Part shown: piece after piece, positions 12,796 through 24,909 of the stretch
Numbering within the stretch: position 1 is the stretch's first letter
How the letters are laid out: every line of letters starts with the position of its first letter
Origin: Pachypanchax playfairii
Taxonomy: Eukaryota; Chordata; Actinopteri; Cyprinodontiformes; Aplocheilidae
Assembly (NCBI GenBank): GCA_006937955.1
Contig: SSNP01000006.1
Location: forward strand, 4,232,555 to 4,296,554
Length of the DNA: 64,000 nucleotides
Direction: 5' to 3'
Notes under the pieces: model-generated
Seen by the model: only the letters and a program-made list of their open reading frames with translations
Database searches by the model: none
What the model was told of the DNA's origin: nothing
Program-made: the position numbers and the translations under genes

Positions 12796-15700
12796 TACAC
12801 CTGTCCACTGCTGCTGCCTGCAGTCAGGTCAAACACCCTGACCACACCCGTTCCAGTCTGACACAACCTTTCTCTATTTCTGGGACTTCACGTCACTGTA
12901 TTTATAACATGGGGTGAGGATATTTTGGAACTCTGAAAAATAATGCTTGAACAAGATTTACTATTCAGATGAGAAAAGTGAAACCTGCAACAGAAAAACA
13001 AATTCAAATCAACTCAGAAATCTGGATAAAACCATGAAATGTCTTCGAAACATTTCCTGTGAAGTACATCTCATTTCATTCAGATGCTTTTCAGGTAAAT
13101 TCCTTCTGAATCCATTAGCAGTAAAAACATCTGAACCTTCCCAAGTTTTAACAGCTGCTGATGTAGGACAACTTCACAGCCCAAATTTACTTCTGACACG
13201 CCTGCAGTGCTGTTCGAGGTGTTTCCTTCAGTTCTGTTTTATCACTTCTTTTATAAGCCAGAGTTTCACATCCTACCTTGAAAAGAAAAACTGTAATGAC
13301 ACAATTGAATGTTGCAGAACACAGTGGGAAACTATCACTTCAACAGTTTCAGTGTTTTCTTAACTAACTTCTGCATCCTGTTGTGTCAGCATCTTACTAC
13401 ACTAAATGTGCTTTTTAACTTTTTATACTTGGAGCATCTTCTGTCACGTAGACAAGCATCACGTTAGCTTTAGTTTTAGTGCAAATATGTTCAGTTTTGT
13501 ATATCGGAAATATAAAGAGTCTCTAGTTTTGATGAGAAACATTTGATTTCAGGTATTGACTGAATATTTACCTGTTTGAAGGAATGTTCAGACACTTATA
13601 GCAACATCATCAGCTGTCAATTAAATATTCTGTTGGAAAATCATTAAATCAGCACTAAATAACTTTTCTACAGCCGTGTCTCAGACAGCCGTTACTGGAA
13701 CCGGTGTTCTGTTGAAATATGCTACCTGTTGAGATGTGCTACCGATTCCTTCTGCACATGTGTCGTACAGTCTTGACTTCAATAAACAGATTAATTGTTT
13801 AGTTTTTGTTTCTATATTTTTCCATAAATACATTTTAACTATCAAATAAATTCTTCCAGGACAGAAACACTAAATATGATGTTATTTTTACTTTCTTTAC
13901 ATTGTCAGAGCGACAGGCAAATGTTTGGACACACCCAGAGGAGAAGGACCCAACAATGGCTGATAAGGACCCAGAGGGCTTTTATATAGAAAATATCAGA
14001 GAAGGATCATAAAAATATGTTTAAATAATTAACAGGAAACACTCACCATAAACAAGAATACTGTATAAACTTCTAATAACATCTCATTATGAAATAAGTT
14101 GTTAATTCGTACTATGGAGGTATTTTTCATCAGGGCAACATAAATCACCAGAACACCACTTCCTGCTGAGACCTGAATTACTGAAGTTATTAAGTGTAAT
14201 ATAGGAGGACCAGAGACGTCCAGAGTGTCTCATATGAAGACGGACATGTTTTTCAGTGGGTATCTACTAGACAGGTTTCATAACAGCAGGTTAAAGTTGT
14301 AAAAGTTATTTTGTACTGATTTAACATAATTTTATTATAAACTGATTGGCATTTTGACACATTTTATAATTTAGTCCTATAAAGTCCAACTTACTCAGAG
14401 TCTTTGAATGATGTTTGTAGTTTGAAGTCTGTCTGAGCTCAAAAGTCACAAAACATACAGTTTCCTATCAAACTAGATTTGTTTCTCTTTATTGCTTCCC
14501 AGTGTGTCTCTGAATGAAAATGGGCAAGTGTTTATAACAATGATGATTTTTTTTTTACATAATTATATTGTCACAATTATGTCACTTCTGCTTCAGCATT
14601 TCAAAGTAAATCATACTTCTCCTTTAGTGCTTGTTGGACACGTGAATAAACGTGTTTCTGTATTTGTTATAGAAAAGAAAGGAATGCAAATGTTGTCTCG
14701 GAAGTTAAATTAAGCATGTCTGAAACTACTCGTCCATCATTCTCCTCCTTTGGGACAGTTTGTTTTGCTTCATATATAATTTTGACAGTTATCTAAATTT
14801 TTTGCATCTACAGAAAATGTTTTTTTTTTTTTTATTTCGAGCATAAGCTTGAATAAGAGCTATAGTGTTTAGTTTTTTGGAGGAACATTTTACAACATGA
14901 GAGCACAGTGACAAGCACATTGTAGAAGACAAACAGGTCGCCGTGCAGCCTCAGTATCTTTTAACAGTGATTTGTGCCTCGGAGCTGATGAAGGTAAGAC
15001 AGCAGCCGAGAGGAAGAACTGGAAGCTCAAAGGAGAAACTATCAGCGAAAGAGGTCAGCAGTGAAATTGTATTATTGATCTTGTGCAATTCACAACAGGA
15101 TTATAGCTGCTGCTCAGACACATATGTGCCCAGACTGATTTTGCAGCAAGTGAAGAGGAGGACTTGACATGAGGAAGTCAGGCTAAAGACAAACAGAGGC
15201 TCCAAAACACAAAGACTTACTAAGTGAAATGAAGACGCTGGTTGACAAGCAGAAAACAAGATGTGTTTTATCAATTAACACAATGTCCTTCAACCCTGAA
15301 AGCTGTAATGGGGAAAAAAAGTAGCCACAAAGCTGTCAAACAGTTTCACTATTTCACCGTCTTTTATAGCTGTGTTTGTTGTAGTTATAAGAGAAAAGCC
15401 ATAAGGTTTTAACAACCCTATTTATTCTTTTTTCATGAACCCTGGGTCTGGGTGGGCTGATAAAAATGGATTGTGTCTCAGGGGCTGCAGCTCCTTTGGG
15501 AGAATTTAGCTTTCTCTGGTTATATAGGAATTGATCTGAGAATTACTGGAAAACACCAGCAACAATATAGTTTTAATGAAGTTCAGTGTGTGTGCTGCTG
15601 GGTCGTCTGCCATACAAGAGGATGAGAATTCCACAATTATGTTTTTAAAGATTTCAACACATGAACAGTTTCTGAGTCAATACTGAAATGAGATAATTTA

Positions 15701-16200
15701 AAACCCCGTTATCACCAACAGTCAGGCTTTAGTTAGGATTTAACTACACATTGTTTGGCCCTTCAGAAAGCTTGTTTTCACAGAAATAAGATTGAATTTC
15801 TTGATTTGGAAAGAAAACCACTCCTGCAGGGTGATGAAGCTTCATGTCATGAGATAAACCAACAGTTACAGGTCAGGATCTTCAGGACTTTTGCTAAATT
15901 TTCCCCAAAAAAATAAAATACAAACAATCCAACCTGTTTCCTGACACATGAGGTCCCTTATTATATCAAGTTACAAAGAATATTTTATTCTTTATCCATA
16001 AATTAATATTTTTTTGTGCAGGATCTGATGCACAAAATGAAACAATGTATTAAAGGTTTACAGCATTTAATAAAATTTAAGCTTGGAAAAGTATTGATTT
16101 AAATCTGAAGTATTTATTATATCTTAAGAAGAACAGATATATTTCAAACCCAGTGCATGAATTAATAGTGTTACATGCAGCACTGCATGTGTTGTTTTCC
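12796..16200. other. Noncoding stretch with isolated splice-like motifs
   Basis: No gene is recognised. A pyrimidine tract followed by TTTTCAG/GTAAAT sits at 13094/13095 (see findings). A 26-base AG-to-GT interval, acceptor 'cttttaacag' and donor GATGAAG/GTAAGA, lies near 14969-14995, but nothing shows that it is used. The 138-codon frame at 12947-13363 looks like chance. A T-run is at 14819-14833. Confidence 0.45.
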
Positions 16201-16236
16201 TCTCTCACTCTGCCAAGCAGGAAGGTACAGCTGTGT

Positions 16237-16340
16237 CCAATTTAGCCAATCAGCCTGAGGAAGGTTATATAAGGTGTGGCCAACCTGTGGTTGTCAGACC
16301 TCACTCAGACTGTGGAGTTGCTGCTTGTGGCTCAGTGAGT
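16237..16340 (+). promoter_or_regulatory. Isolated RNA polymerase II core promoter with first-exon donor
   Basis: Two CCAAT boxes (16237-16241 and 16246-16250, the latter within TTTAGCCAATCAG) precede TTATATAAGG (TATA box 16266-16272). Thirty bases after the first T of the TATA box is TCAGACC (16294-16300), a full match to the vertebrate initiator YYANWYY with +1 at 16296. A donor-like CTCA/GTGAGT follows at 16334/16335, which would make a 39-base first exon. Order and spacing match a textbook TATA-Inr promoter. No recognisable coding sequence lies downstream, so it may drive a noncoding RNA or be the promoter of a degenerate transposable element. Transcription is not shown by sequence alone. 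Confidence 0.5.
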
Positions 16341-16613
16341 TTTGGGCTGCTGCTGAGGTGAAGGAAGGTTCATGCCTCTGTGTATGAGTGTGACCAATGA
16401 TCGTTGTTACTGCTTAGTGAAGGGGGGACTTGTTAACTGATTTTCCTTTAGCCCCAGTAACAATAGTTACATTTATTGACCATTTATAGAATAATGATTA
16501 AGAATAACAAAATTGGCACTTACCTGGGATCCAGTGCAGTAGGTTTGTGAGGTGCATGCTCCCAGCTAAGTGTCTTTACATTTTAGCATTGAAGGGTTAA
16601 CGTATTTAATCAT

Positions 16614-16637
16614 CTTTCAGCAAAGCTGAAAGTTTTT
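16614..16637 (+). other. Perfect 8-bp hairpin followed by T-run
   Basis: CTTTCAGC - AAA - GCTGAAAG (16614-16632) followed by TTTTT. In a vertebrate this could stop RNA polymerase III at the T-run, but no box A/B promoter is visible upstream. It is probably a chance palindrome. Confidence 0.5.
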
Positions 16638-16639
16638 AC

Positions 16640-19600
16640 TTAAAAAAAAGAAATCTCTTCAAAATAAAAGGACAACTTGAGTTTGAGCTTTTGATCTCTG
16701 ACTACAAAGACTGATATTAGATAAAGAGCGATATTTTTAGATAATAAAGCAAAGCAAAAATATAAAAACAAAAATATGTGGTATAGCTCATTCTTCGTTT
16801 ACTGATGCAGAGTGCATCACAGTGTTACGTTCTTGGTCATGAATACTGCTCCTATTAAGAGGATGTCTGCAGGCTGATTGAACTCAGTTACAGCTTAAAG
16901 GAGCCAATTTAACCACCGACTCTGCTGAAGTCCTCCATCGTTATGGGATTCAGTGTGTGTTTATGTCTGACAGACAGAAAGAGCTTGAAAGTATTTTAAC
17001 AGTTGAAGTGCACACACACTCACACAGGGTGACGTGTCTGGCCTGTCCTTGCTGTCCAGCTGTAATGGACCTTCTCAGTCCAGTAGAAACACTCTGTCAC
17101 ACTTTTGGCTGGAAATTGATTCTTCTGAGATTCCCATTCCGTTTGTGGAAGTATTTGTGTGTGTGGTTTGTGTAAGAGTCCCTTCACTTATTCATCAATT
17201 CACCTATCTACAAAAAACATTATTTAACATTTTAAATAAACTTAGATCCACTCCGATCATATTTTAAGCTATTTTAAAACTTTCTCAGTGGTCATTAAAT
17301 TACGACTGGCATTTTTACCCAAAATCACAAAACTTGTGCCATTTTCTAGGAAATAGTTTCTCGTACTGGCAGTAGCTCATTAACAATTCACCTCTGTGTG
17401 GGCGGAACAATTAATGTGGAGGATAACTCCACCCATTTCCCTGTTGCTAGGACCCAATCACACATCACCAAAGCCTTCTTTTTCAAATTAATAAATGAGT
17501 CACTCCGATTTAAAAGCAGAAATACTCAAAAATGCAATTTTAGGCTTAATTTTCTCAAGACACGCCCTCTGTTATCAGAAAAACACCACAAGAGAATGTT
17601 AACAACACGAAAAACGTATTGTCATTGCTGGGTCTTTAAGTCTCCTAATTTTACCCGAACAGCATCATTTTTGACAATATATGAAAATAAATAAAAAATC
17701 CTGAATATCTTGCAGCAGAACTTCCTGTAGGGATATTTGTACCTATTTTATTCAGTTTGAATTGTGACCCTGAAACAACTTTACCTAAAATACTTTGACC
17801 TGCTGGAATCAAAATAAAACCCAAAGCAAGCTTAAGAATTTTAAAAAGATAACAAAAATGTAAAATATGTAACAAAACATGAATGTTTTATTGTGTTTTT
17901 ATTGTTTTATTATAGTGTTTTGTTGTGATAGATTCAAAGTTAAAAGATAAAAATCATTTTATTTATGATCAAAGTTTATGTCCAAATGATGAGATAACGT
18001 TGTTTTTTTATCCTTTTGGCATTTAATCCCACCGTACATTCAAAAGATTTGAGTGTATGTGCTCGACACTGTGTAGTTCCTCTTTGGTTAAGCTTTTATT
18101 TATATATTAATGTTTGTGGTGGAATATGTGATGACAGAGAGAGTGGGTTCCACTTTAAATACAAAGCTGTCTGATTCACGTAGCCTGTATGGTTTCTCTC
18201 ATTCATCACCTATTGTTTGTAAACTCCCACAACAGAGGAACCAAAAAGCTGGAAGAGGCGGATGTGAATAAAGGTAGAAAGAAAAGAGGCTCAGAACTAA
18301 AGAAGAAAGGACGAGTGTTTTAGCGTGTGCATATCTAAAGCTAACCATTTGTTTCAGTTGTAGCTGAATCCTTTGGATTATTCCTAAACCTTTTAGATTA
18401 GAAATTGTTTGTGAAATGTGTTTGTGTGTGGTCAGAGAAATCTGAGGATCCTGCTGCATGAAAGAACAATAAGATGAGGAAACATGTTCATTAAGAACAA
18501 AAAGAAGGAAGAAAAATTCCACTAAGCTTATTTTTCATTCTAAATCCAAACAGTGAGGATGTATTTATTGACTTCATGTTCTTCTTTGTAAGTACGTGTG
18601 TTTGTCCTATACTGTGTGAAGTGTTGAAGTGAGAGCGCACACTAAGAAGCAGACTACAAACCACTGAGAACAAGTTGGGCGTCGTGCTGAGGTGACAGAC
18701 GGTAACCATGGAAACCATGTGCCCTGTTCAAAGATCTGTTTAGCGAGTCAAACAGTTTGGAGCAAGAATACCTTCTCTTACTTTGTAACGCTACTAATTA
18801 TTTATGAAGCTGTGCAGCAGCAAACCAACTTTAAAGTTGAGCTTTATTTTCAGGAGCAGCAGAACAAATCCAGATTTTATTTATTTTTTTATTGAAGATA
18901 TAGTTTTTTAAGTGGTGCAGCAGCTCCGGGACAAGGTCACACACCTGTCGAGCAGTTACCAAGTCAGCATGCTGTTTGAGTGAAACCTTGAAAATACTGA
19001 ATTATTAGAGTTTGATCTGCTTTGGTGCTCGAGTGAGCTCAAACGCCTGAAGAAGTTGTTAAAGCAGCACAACAGTCGATAACAGCGAGGTTGTCCGCAG
19101 GGTCCAACCTACAGCACAGGCAGACAATCAATGGCTACAACCGAACACGACGCCTAATAAGGAAAGTGTTTCCCTCTTTACTTCCATTTACTCAACTTTT
19201 TCTTTAATGTTGTTGAGCGTGTGTCGAGTTCCCACCTTCACCAACAGACATGGGTGATGGAAGTGCAACCAACCTAACGGTGTGATTAAACGTACAGAAT
19301 GTGTGTTCACAGGTTGGAAACCAAAGCGGGTTGTAGCTGCAGGGCTGCAGGAGCTAGTAGAACGGCTGCATCATCTCTGTTTCTGCTGACCCTTCAAGAC
19401 GAGCTTCAGGGAAACACGTCGACGTAGTGAAACAGTGTGAACTAACAGAATGAATGACATGTTTATATTATGGGATTTTAACCTGATTTTGTGAGTTACT
19501 AGCTGTAAATTTTAATAGACGAACATCTAAGACTTGCAGTGTTTGATGGCTTTTTGGAACCGTATGATTAAATTAAATCATGGCTTCTTTTTACAAAACT

Positions 19601-21327
19601 AAACACACATCTGTCAGTGTGTTTTCAAACTAAAGAATTCATTGTCAATTTGTTTCCCACATAATCACATGATTAAACATCAGAATAAAACAACAGATTT
19701 CCCAAAATAAATTCTCTTTTCCATTTGCATCATTAGGGACTCTCAACTTGATGAACATCTGATTTAAAATAATGTTAAATAATATGTGCTTAACAGCCAA
19801 CTTCAAGAAAACTCTGCTGGGATTAGCTGAAAGCTTATTGGACACATTGTGTGTTACATGTTTGAATCTGTTAAATTCTAAATCAAATGCTTCTGATTTT
19901 CCTTTTCTATATGTCCAACACATAAACTAGTTTTTTTCCTTTACAGCTGTGAATCTATGATGTTAGAACGTTGCAGTTTATGATGTCAGATACTGTCACA
20001 AGGAAAGTAGTGATGCCTTCAACTGCAGTACAGGTTTTATTCATTCAAATGACTCATTAAGTCTTTTTATCTGAAGCATTGTTTTATCATGTCCTTCCTT
20101 CAACATTTCCATATAAAGTATAAATCCAGCTGCATCCAGAGTCAAATCCACCTCTACAAGCCTTGACAGGACTCATCTGGCTGTGAATGGAAGGAAACAT
20201 GAACACTGGGCTTTATATTTGCAGAACAGGAAGTGTAAATGGCTAAAATCTAAATATAATATTGTGGAGGATGAAATCTGGTAAAAAAAACTTCCTGAGG
20301 GAAACTGGGTCAGTAGTGACAGGTGATTTGATGGCAACACTGACTTTCTGAGCTTATATGAGCCTGTCACAGGAAAAAAGAACTGAAGAGAATTTGTATT
20401 CTTAAAATGAATCTTAAAACACAAGTTAAAGATCTTTATATTTTCTGGCAGGTTTATCAGGATATGCTGCATGATTTTCCCTTTTAATAAACTTTTCTAT
20501 ACCATAGTGCAATCAAACTTATTTTCAGGATGATTTTTAAGTAGGATCTTTTTATATTCTTTAAGTTTTATGAATTAAATTACATGTTAAATATCTGTTT
20601 AAATTACCCTGATTTTGTTTCAGATTTACAGAGGTCTATAGTTTTTAGATCTAAAGCACGTCAAGTTTGTGGTTCTACCACATAAAGGTCTTAAAAGTTT
20701 ACCTTCCTTAATAAAGTATGAAATGTTTGCTGTTTTCCTTGTTGGTGTGGACAAATCTTATACTCTCATAGCAGGTTCACTGAAACTTTAATGGAATTCA
20801 ATAAAAGGTAAAGTCTCACACACAGTTGATCCATAACCACCTCTGGAACTGCAGACTGGTGACCTCTTGTTGACTCAGAAATAGCAGGTGTTCTGGACAG
20901 CATCTTCCACAGCTTATAGGTGTGTTGGGCTTTCTCCTGTTCCCTAAAGTTCCCCCTCCCCCGAGCTGTAACGCTTCCTCAGATGGAACGAGAGGAAAGG
21001 TTTGGTTCAGTCTGATCACCAGCCTTCAACCAGCTGCAGCACTCACATGGAGACTTAATAATATAACTGGTGATTTGGTCCTGTAGCTCTTTGCAGTCAT
21101 TTGCAAAGTTAAACCTTTTCTTGAGAGCTTCACCAGTTTTATATAAGTTGACTGTGTGTTTGTGCTCTTCATTTATAAACATGAAAACAGCTTTAGAATC
21201 AAAAGTGGGACTGGAATTTGTGCATTTTACATAAATTCTATCTGCACATGCAGTCAAATGGATCTGCAGGAGAGTCCTGCTCATTGCTTCTATTCACCCA
21301 GAAGGACTTTTTGTTTAATGCACGCAG
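16640..21327. other. Noncoding stretch, no gene recognised
   Basis: A segment at about 17380-17650 containing 'gtgtgggcggaac' and 'ctccaccca' resembles the interior of small fish DNA transposons, but I could not find paired ends. The 18650-19430 interval is richer in CpG than its surroundings and carries an X-box-like GGTAACCATGGAAACC at 18701-18716. No exons were recognised. Confidence 0.5.
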
Positions 21328-21633
21328 GGGCTGCACGGTGGAGCAGTGGGTAGTGCACTGCCGCCTTGCAGCAAGAAAGTCTGGGTTTGAAACAAGGACT
21401 TGTCTACATGGAGTTTGCATGTTCTCGTGCATGTGTGTGTTTTTCTCTGGCTAATCAACAACTCTAAATTAACTCTAAACTGTCTCTAGATATAATTGAC
21501 TGTGTGATTGGTTGAATGTCTATATGTGTCCCTGTGATGGACTGGTAACCTGTCCAGGTGTGACCCCTGCATCACACCCAATGATCACTATGAGATGGGC
21601 ACCAGCACCCAGCGACCCTGAACAGAAACACTG
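21328..21633 (+). mobile_element. Dispersed repeat with tRNA-like head, copy B
   Basis: The head reads GGGGCTGCACGGTGGAGCAG, 'tgggtagtgcactgccgccttgcagcaag' and then 'gtctgggtttgaaac', the last similar to a tRNA-gene B box. The body follows in the usual order: 'catggagtttgcatgttctcgtgc', 'caactctaaattaactc', 'gtgtgattggttgaatgtctatatgtg', CCCTGTGATGGACTGG, 'acctgtccaggtgtgacccc' and 'gcgaccctgaacagaaac'. It is the best-preserved head among the copies here and the reference for recognising the others. The short open frames on both strands across it are shadows. Confidence 0.85.
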
Positions 21634-23120
21634 TAAAATGTTACTAAACATTCTTATAAAGCTGTTTTATCTGTTTAGTTATGTAACACGTGCTGCAGGT
21701 AACGTCAGATATCAGAGAGTAATGTGGATTTACAGTTAGTTGTTTTATTCCTGACATTAAATTACTTTTATTCTAAATAACATGTATTCAGAAACTTTCT
21801 TGGAAATTGACCCAGTCATGCATTTTGGCAGTTTATTTTTTAAATGTTTACTTGTCTGGACATAATGTATGTATATTGAGTGGGTGTCTGAGTACAGTAG
21901 CTTGCAGGATCTTGGATGACGGAGGGTTATCATCTGAGTACAGCTGTGTAAACATGTCCTTATATGGATGGACAACCCTTGTGTTATAAAACCAAACAGT
22001 TGTGGTGAATGGGATAACAAGGCTTCCCGTGTGCATGAGTCGATGTCCTGACTCTTTACTCAGCAGCAATGTTTCCACCACCTGATGAAAACGAAGGCTT
22101 TTAATCTCTGTATTCACAAATTTGATTAGTAAATCTTTATTTTGCAAATGAACAATAATTCACACGTGATAAAGATCACAGATGCTGTAAAGAGAAAGTG
22201 ACAGGTTCTATATGCATGTAATAAAGTGTCTAATCTGAAGTCTGTGTAAGGAGCTGTGTAAAAGGATGTATGGCCATCTGCTTCCCGGTGCTGTCCACAG
22301 ATTATCTCCTGTCCCTGAGGGTTTCCAGCAGCACTGGCAGCCTGGAAAACACAGAGACAAATTTGTTTCCCCAGAACAAGTTAAGAAAGAGTTGGATACC
22401 TTCTAATACTATGTTTGCCATGAATAATTTAGAAAAATCACTTCTTTAAAAAGACTCAAATGTAGGTGCAAACATACATTTTAAAACTGCCTGAATGAGG
22501 ATTAGAGGTGATATGCTGACTGCGTTAATCTACAGCGTGTTGAGTGATTTTGGTAGATTTTTGTGACTCCAAGCTGTTTGGGTGAGGCTTGTGGTGTGGT
22601 GCACATCCTTAAGATATCCTGGTTTTATGCTGATATTCTTAGCAAGAAAAGACTCCCTGCTGCCGAGGTATTAAGTCTATCTCATCTTAATCCGATGGAA
22701 GTCCACAGAAAAAAGGATCATTTCACTCAGTGTTTCCAGAGAGATGGAAGAGTATCATTGTCATTAAGAAGCTATCCCGGCAGTAGGTTGTAATAGAGCA
22801 GGGATTTTTCTGAAAACGTTGCTAGAACAGGTCATTTTCTGAGAAGTTTGATACTCTGTAATTCCTCTCTGGGAGACAGAGGGAATAAGCTGAGATCTGG
22901 TTTACATTTACCTCTCAGAGTGTTTCAGACAAAAAACATCATTTCACAACAATAACAAGTTATGGAAAAAAGTTATTTAAATTTGTTACATACCTATTTT
23001 ATATTTATTTCACAACAGAAATATTTTAAATAAAACAACAAAAAATAGAGTAAATTTGAGGATGTTTGAAGCTGGAGAACAATGAGTTTTACCTGGAAAC
23101 TGGGTGTGGCCTATTAGCCA
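21634..23120. other. Noncoding stretch, no gene recognised
   Basis: Open frames around 21.8-22.15 kb on both strands overlap each other and show no domain. Nothing else was identified. Confidence 0.5.
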
Positions 23121-23305
23121 TCACTTTAGTCCCAAACTCTTGTTCTCTAAGATCTACTGTCCTGCATGTTTTAGATCTCCTGCTATAAAACACCTTGTTT
23201 TAATAATTAAATGATCTCAGCAGGACACCAAGTACTGCAGAACCCTGTTTAAGATTCATTAAACAGGTCAGTGGACCTGAAGACCGGGGTTCAGGACCTT
23301 TAAAC
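23121..23305. mobile_element. Palindromic teleost repeat ('ACACACCTGATT' family), copy 1
   Basis: 'ctactgtcctgcatgttttagat', 'ctcctgctataaaacaccttgtttt', 'aatgatctcagcaggacaccaagt', 'ctgcagaaccctgtttaa' and 'gaagaccggggttcaggacc' appear in the same order as in a well-known teleost repeat whose arms read CTGCATGTTTTAGATGT...CTGCTCCAACACACCTGATT and their complements. It is a degenerate, roughly palindromic, non-coding element, presumably a nonautonomous DNA transposon. A second copy at 35.8-36.9 kb has been interrupted. Confidence 0.6.
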
Positions 23306-24865
23306 AGATTAATGGTTCACCATACAGAGTCTACCTTTTGCCCAGCAAAGGCCTGAAAAACTACTGCTTTTTGATTCAGCTTATTTTAAAGCTGTCCTGA
23401 ATATTCTAAGAATATTGCAGGTGTGCAAAGAAGAATTAAAGAACAGATCTTTATTCGTCTCCTGAAATATTTTCCTACTCGCTCATCGAACCAAATTTTT
23501 GGCTGGAAAGTTTTAAGTCTCATCTCATAACTCACAGTAAATGTAATAAAAGCTTGTTTTGAAACATTCAGTTAATTATTTGTTAATCTTGGAGAAAAAA
23601 CAATAATTCAGGGCAGAAAAACTGGTTTGCATGTTGTTGCATTTATGAATCTAACTGCAGGTCTGATCGATGGAGACACAATCTGAACAAAAGAACAGAA
23701 CAGTGTGTGTACACTTTGAGAAAATAGTTGCAACTCTTATCAATATAACTGTCAAAACAGTAGTACCAGCCAAGATTAAAGCCTGAAAACATAATCTGGG
23801 TTTAGCTGTATTGTCATCAGATTGTATTTTCAGTGACATCAGTTCTTATCTTTGACATTTAGCTGATTTAATCTCTCTGTAAAAATCAGACAAATGCTGC
23901 TTTGAAAAGTCAAGTAGAGCTAAATAAATTTTAACCATTAAAAGCTGAAGAAATACATTTAAACCAGAGTTAATAACAATCTCCCCTTCTTTAGCACCAC
24001 AGTTTATTAATATCTTAGCCTTAGCAATTCTATTCATCTGCGTAAAATAGTTCTGTGAATGTATAATCAGGACCTCACAGGCAGACAAACAGCCTCTGGA
24101 CTAAAACCATAACAACACCATTTCCTCTCTGATCCATAATACATGACAGTCAAACCCAAACCATCTCTCATCACTAGTTCAGTGAGTCAAAACTCTCACT
24201 CTTATACAACCAGAATGAGCTAAGTAGAGCTGAATTGATATAATCTGGCACATCCAATCAGTTGAAGCACTTCAAATAGAGCAGAGAAGAGGGTGGGGTT
24301 GACTGAAGAAAATCAAGAGGACAGAGATCAGAAGCACACAGAAAAGAAACAGAGTGGGAGCAGCGTTAGTAAGATAGGAACCCAGAGACTGAATGAACTT
24401 CAATCAAACCTTCACTTGAATAAGTCATGTCTTTCTAATAGACCCCAGGAAATAAGTCATGAATATATGAAGAGGAAATGTGCATTAATCAGATCCTCTT
24501 ACCTCCTTCTCTCCTGTGTGCACACTGAAATTTGTACCTTTTCAGTCCCAGTCTGGCAGAACTGAAAAGAACCGGAGAGAAAGGGACGGCGAAAGTTTCC
24601 CAAACACTCCGACAGACAACCACGAATATGACGCCTGAATAAAATATTGTGTGAAGATGTTTCCTCACATTACCTAAACAAACTAACAACAAAACAAACT
24701 CTGAAAATGGTGGTTGTTTCCAAGTCACATGCAACTTCTAACCTTCTTTTGAGTCGCTGGCAGAGAACGGAGGTGAAACGGCCCGCAGGTTGGCGTGATT
24801 GGCAGATTAAAGTGGCTTTTTGTTTTGCAACAGATGCTTTCTTTTTTCTCTCTGCTGGTGGCCAC

Positions 24866-24909
24866 TGTGCATGTGTGCGTGCATGTGTGCGTGCGTGTGT
24901 GTGTGTGTG
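24866..24909. repeat. Imperfect (TG)n/(GTGC)n microsatellite
   Basis: Alternating purine-pyrimidine run of TGTGCATGTGTGCGTG type ending in pure GTGTGTGTG, followed by GAGAGA. Confidence 0.9.

Noticed and set aside
12947..13363. 138-codon plus-strand open frame
   Set aside because: No recognisable family, no codon preference, no gene context; length is within chance in a window this size.
14960..14996. 26-base micro-exon between 'cttttaacag' and GATGAAG/GTAAGA
   Set aside because: Both sites are plausible, but nothing else supports it and such pairs occur by chance in 64 kb.
16516..16680. U1 snRNA pseudogene
   Set aside because: ACTTACCTGG and a later CCCAG keep U1 spacing, but the 22 bases between match no better than chance and there is no Sm site.
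17313..17680. Small DNA transposon with 'tttttaccc' ends
   Set aside because: The two 'ttttaccc' stretches point the same way, so they are not terminal inverted repeats.
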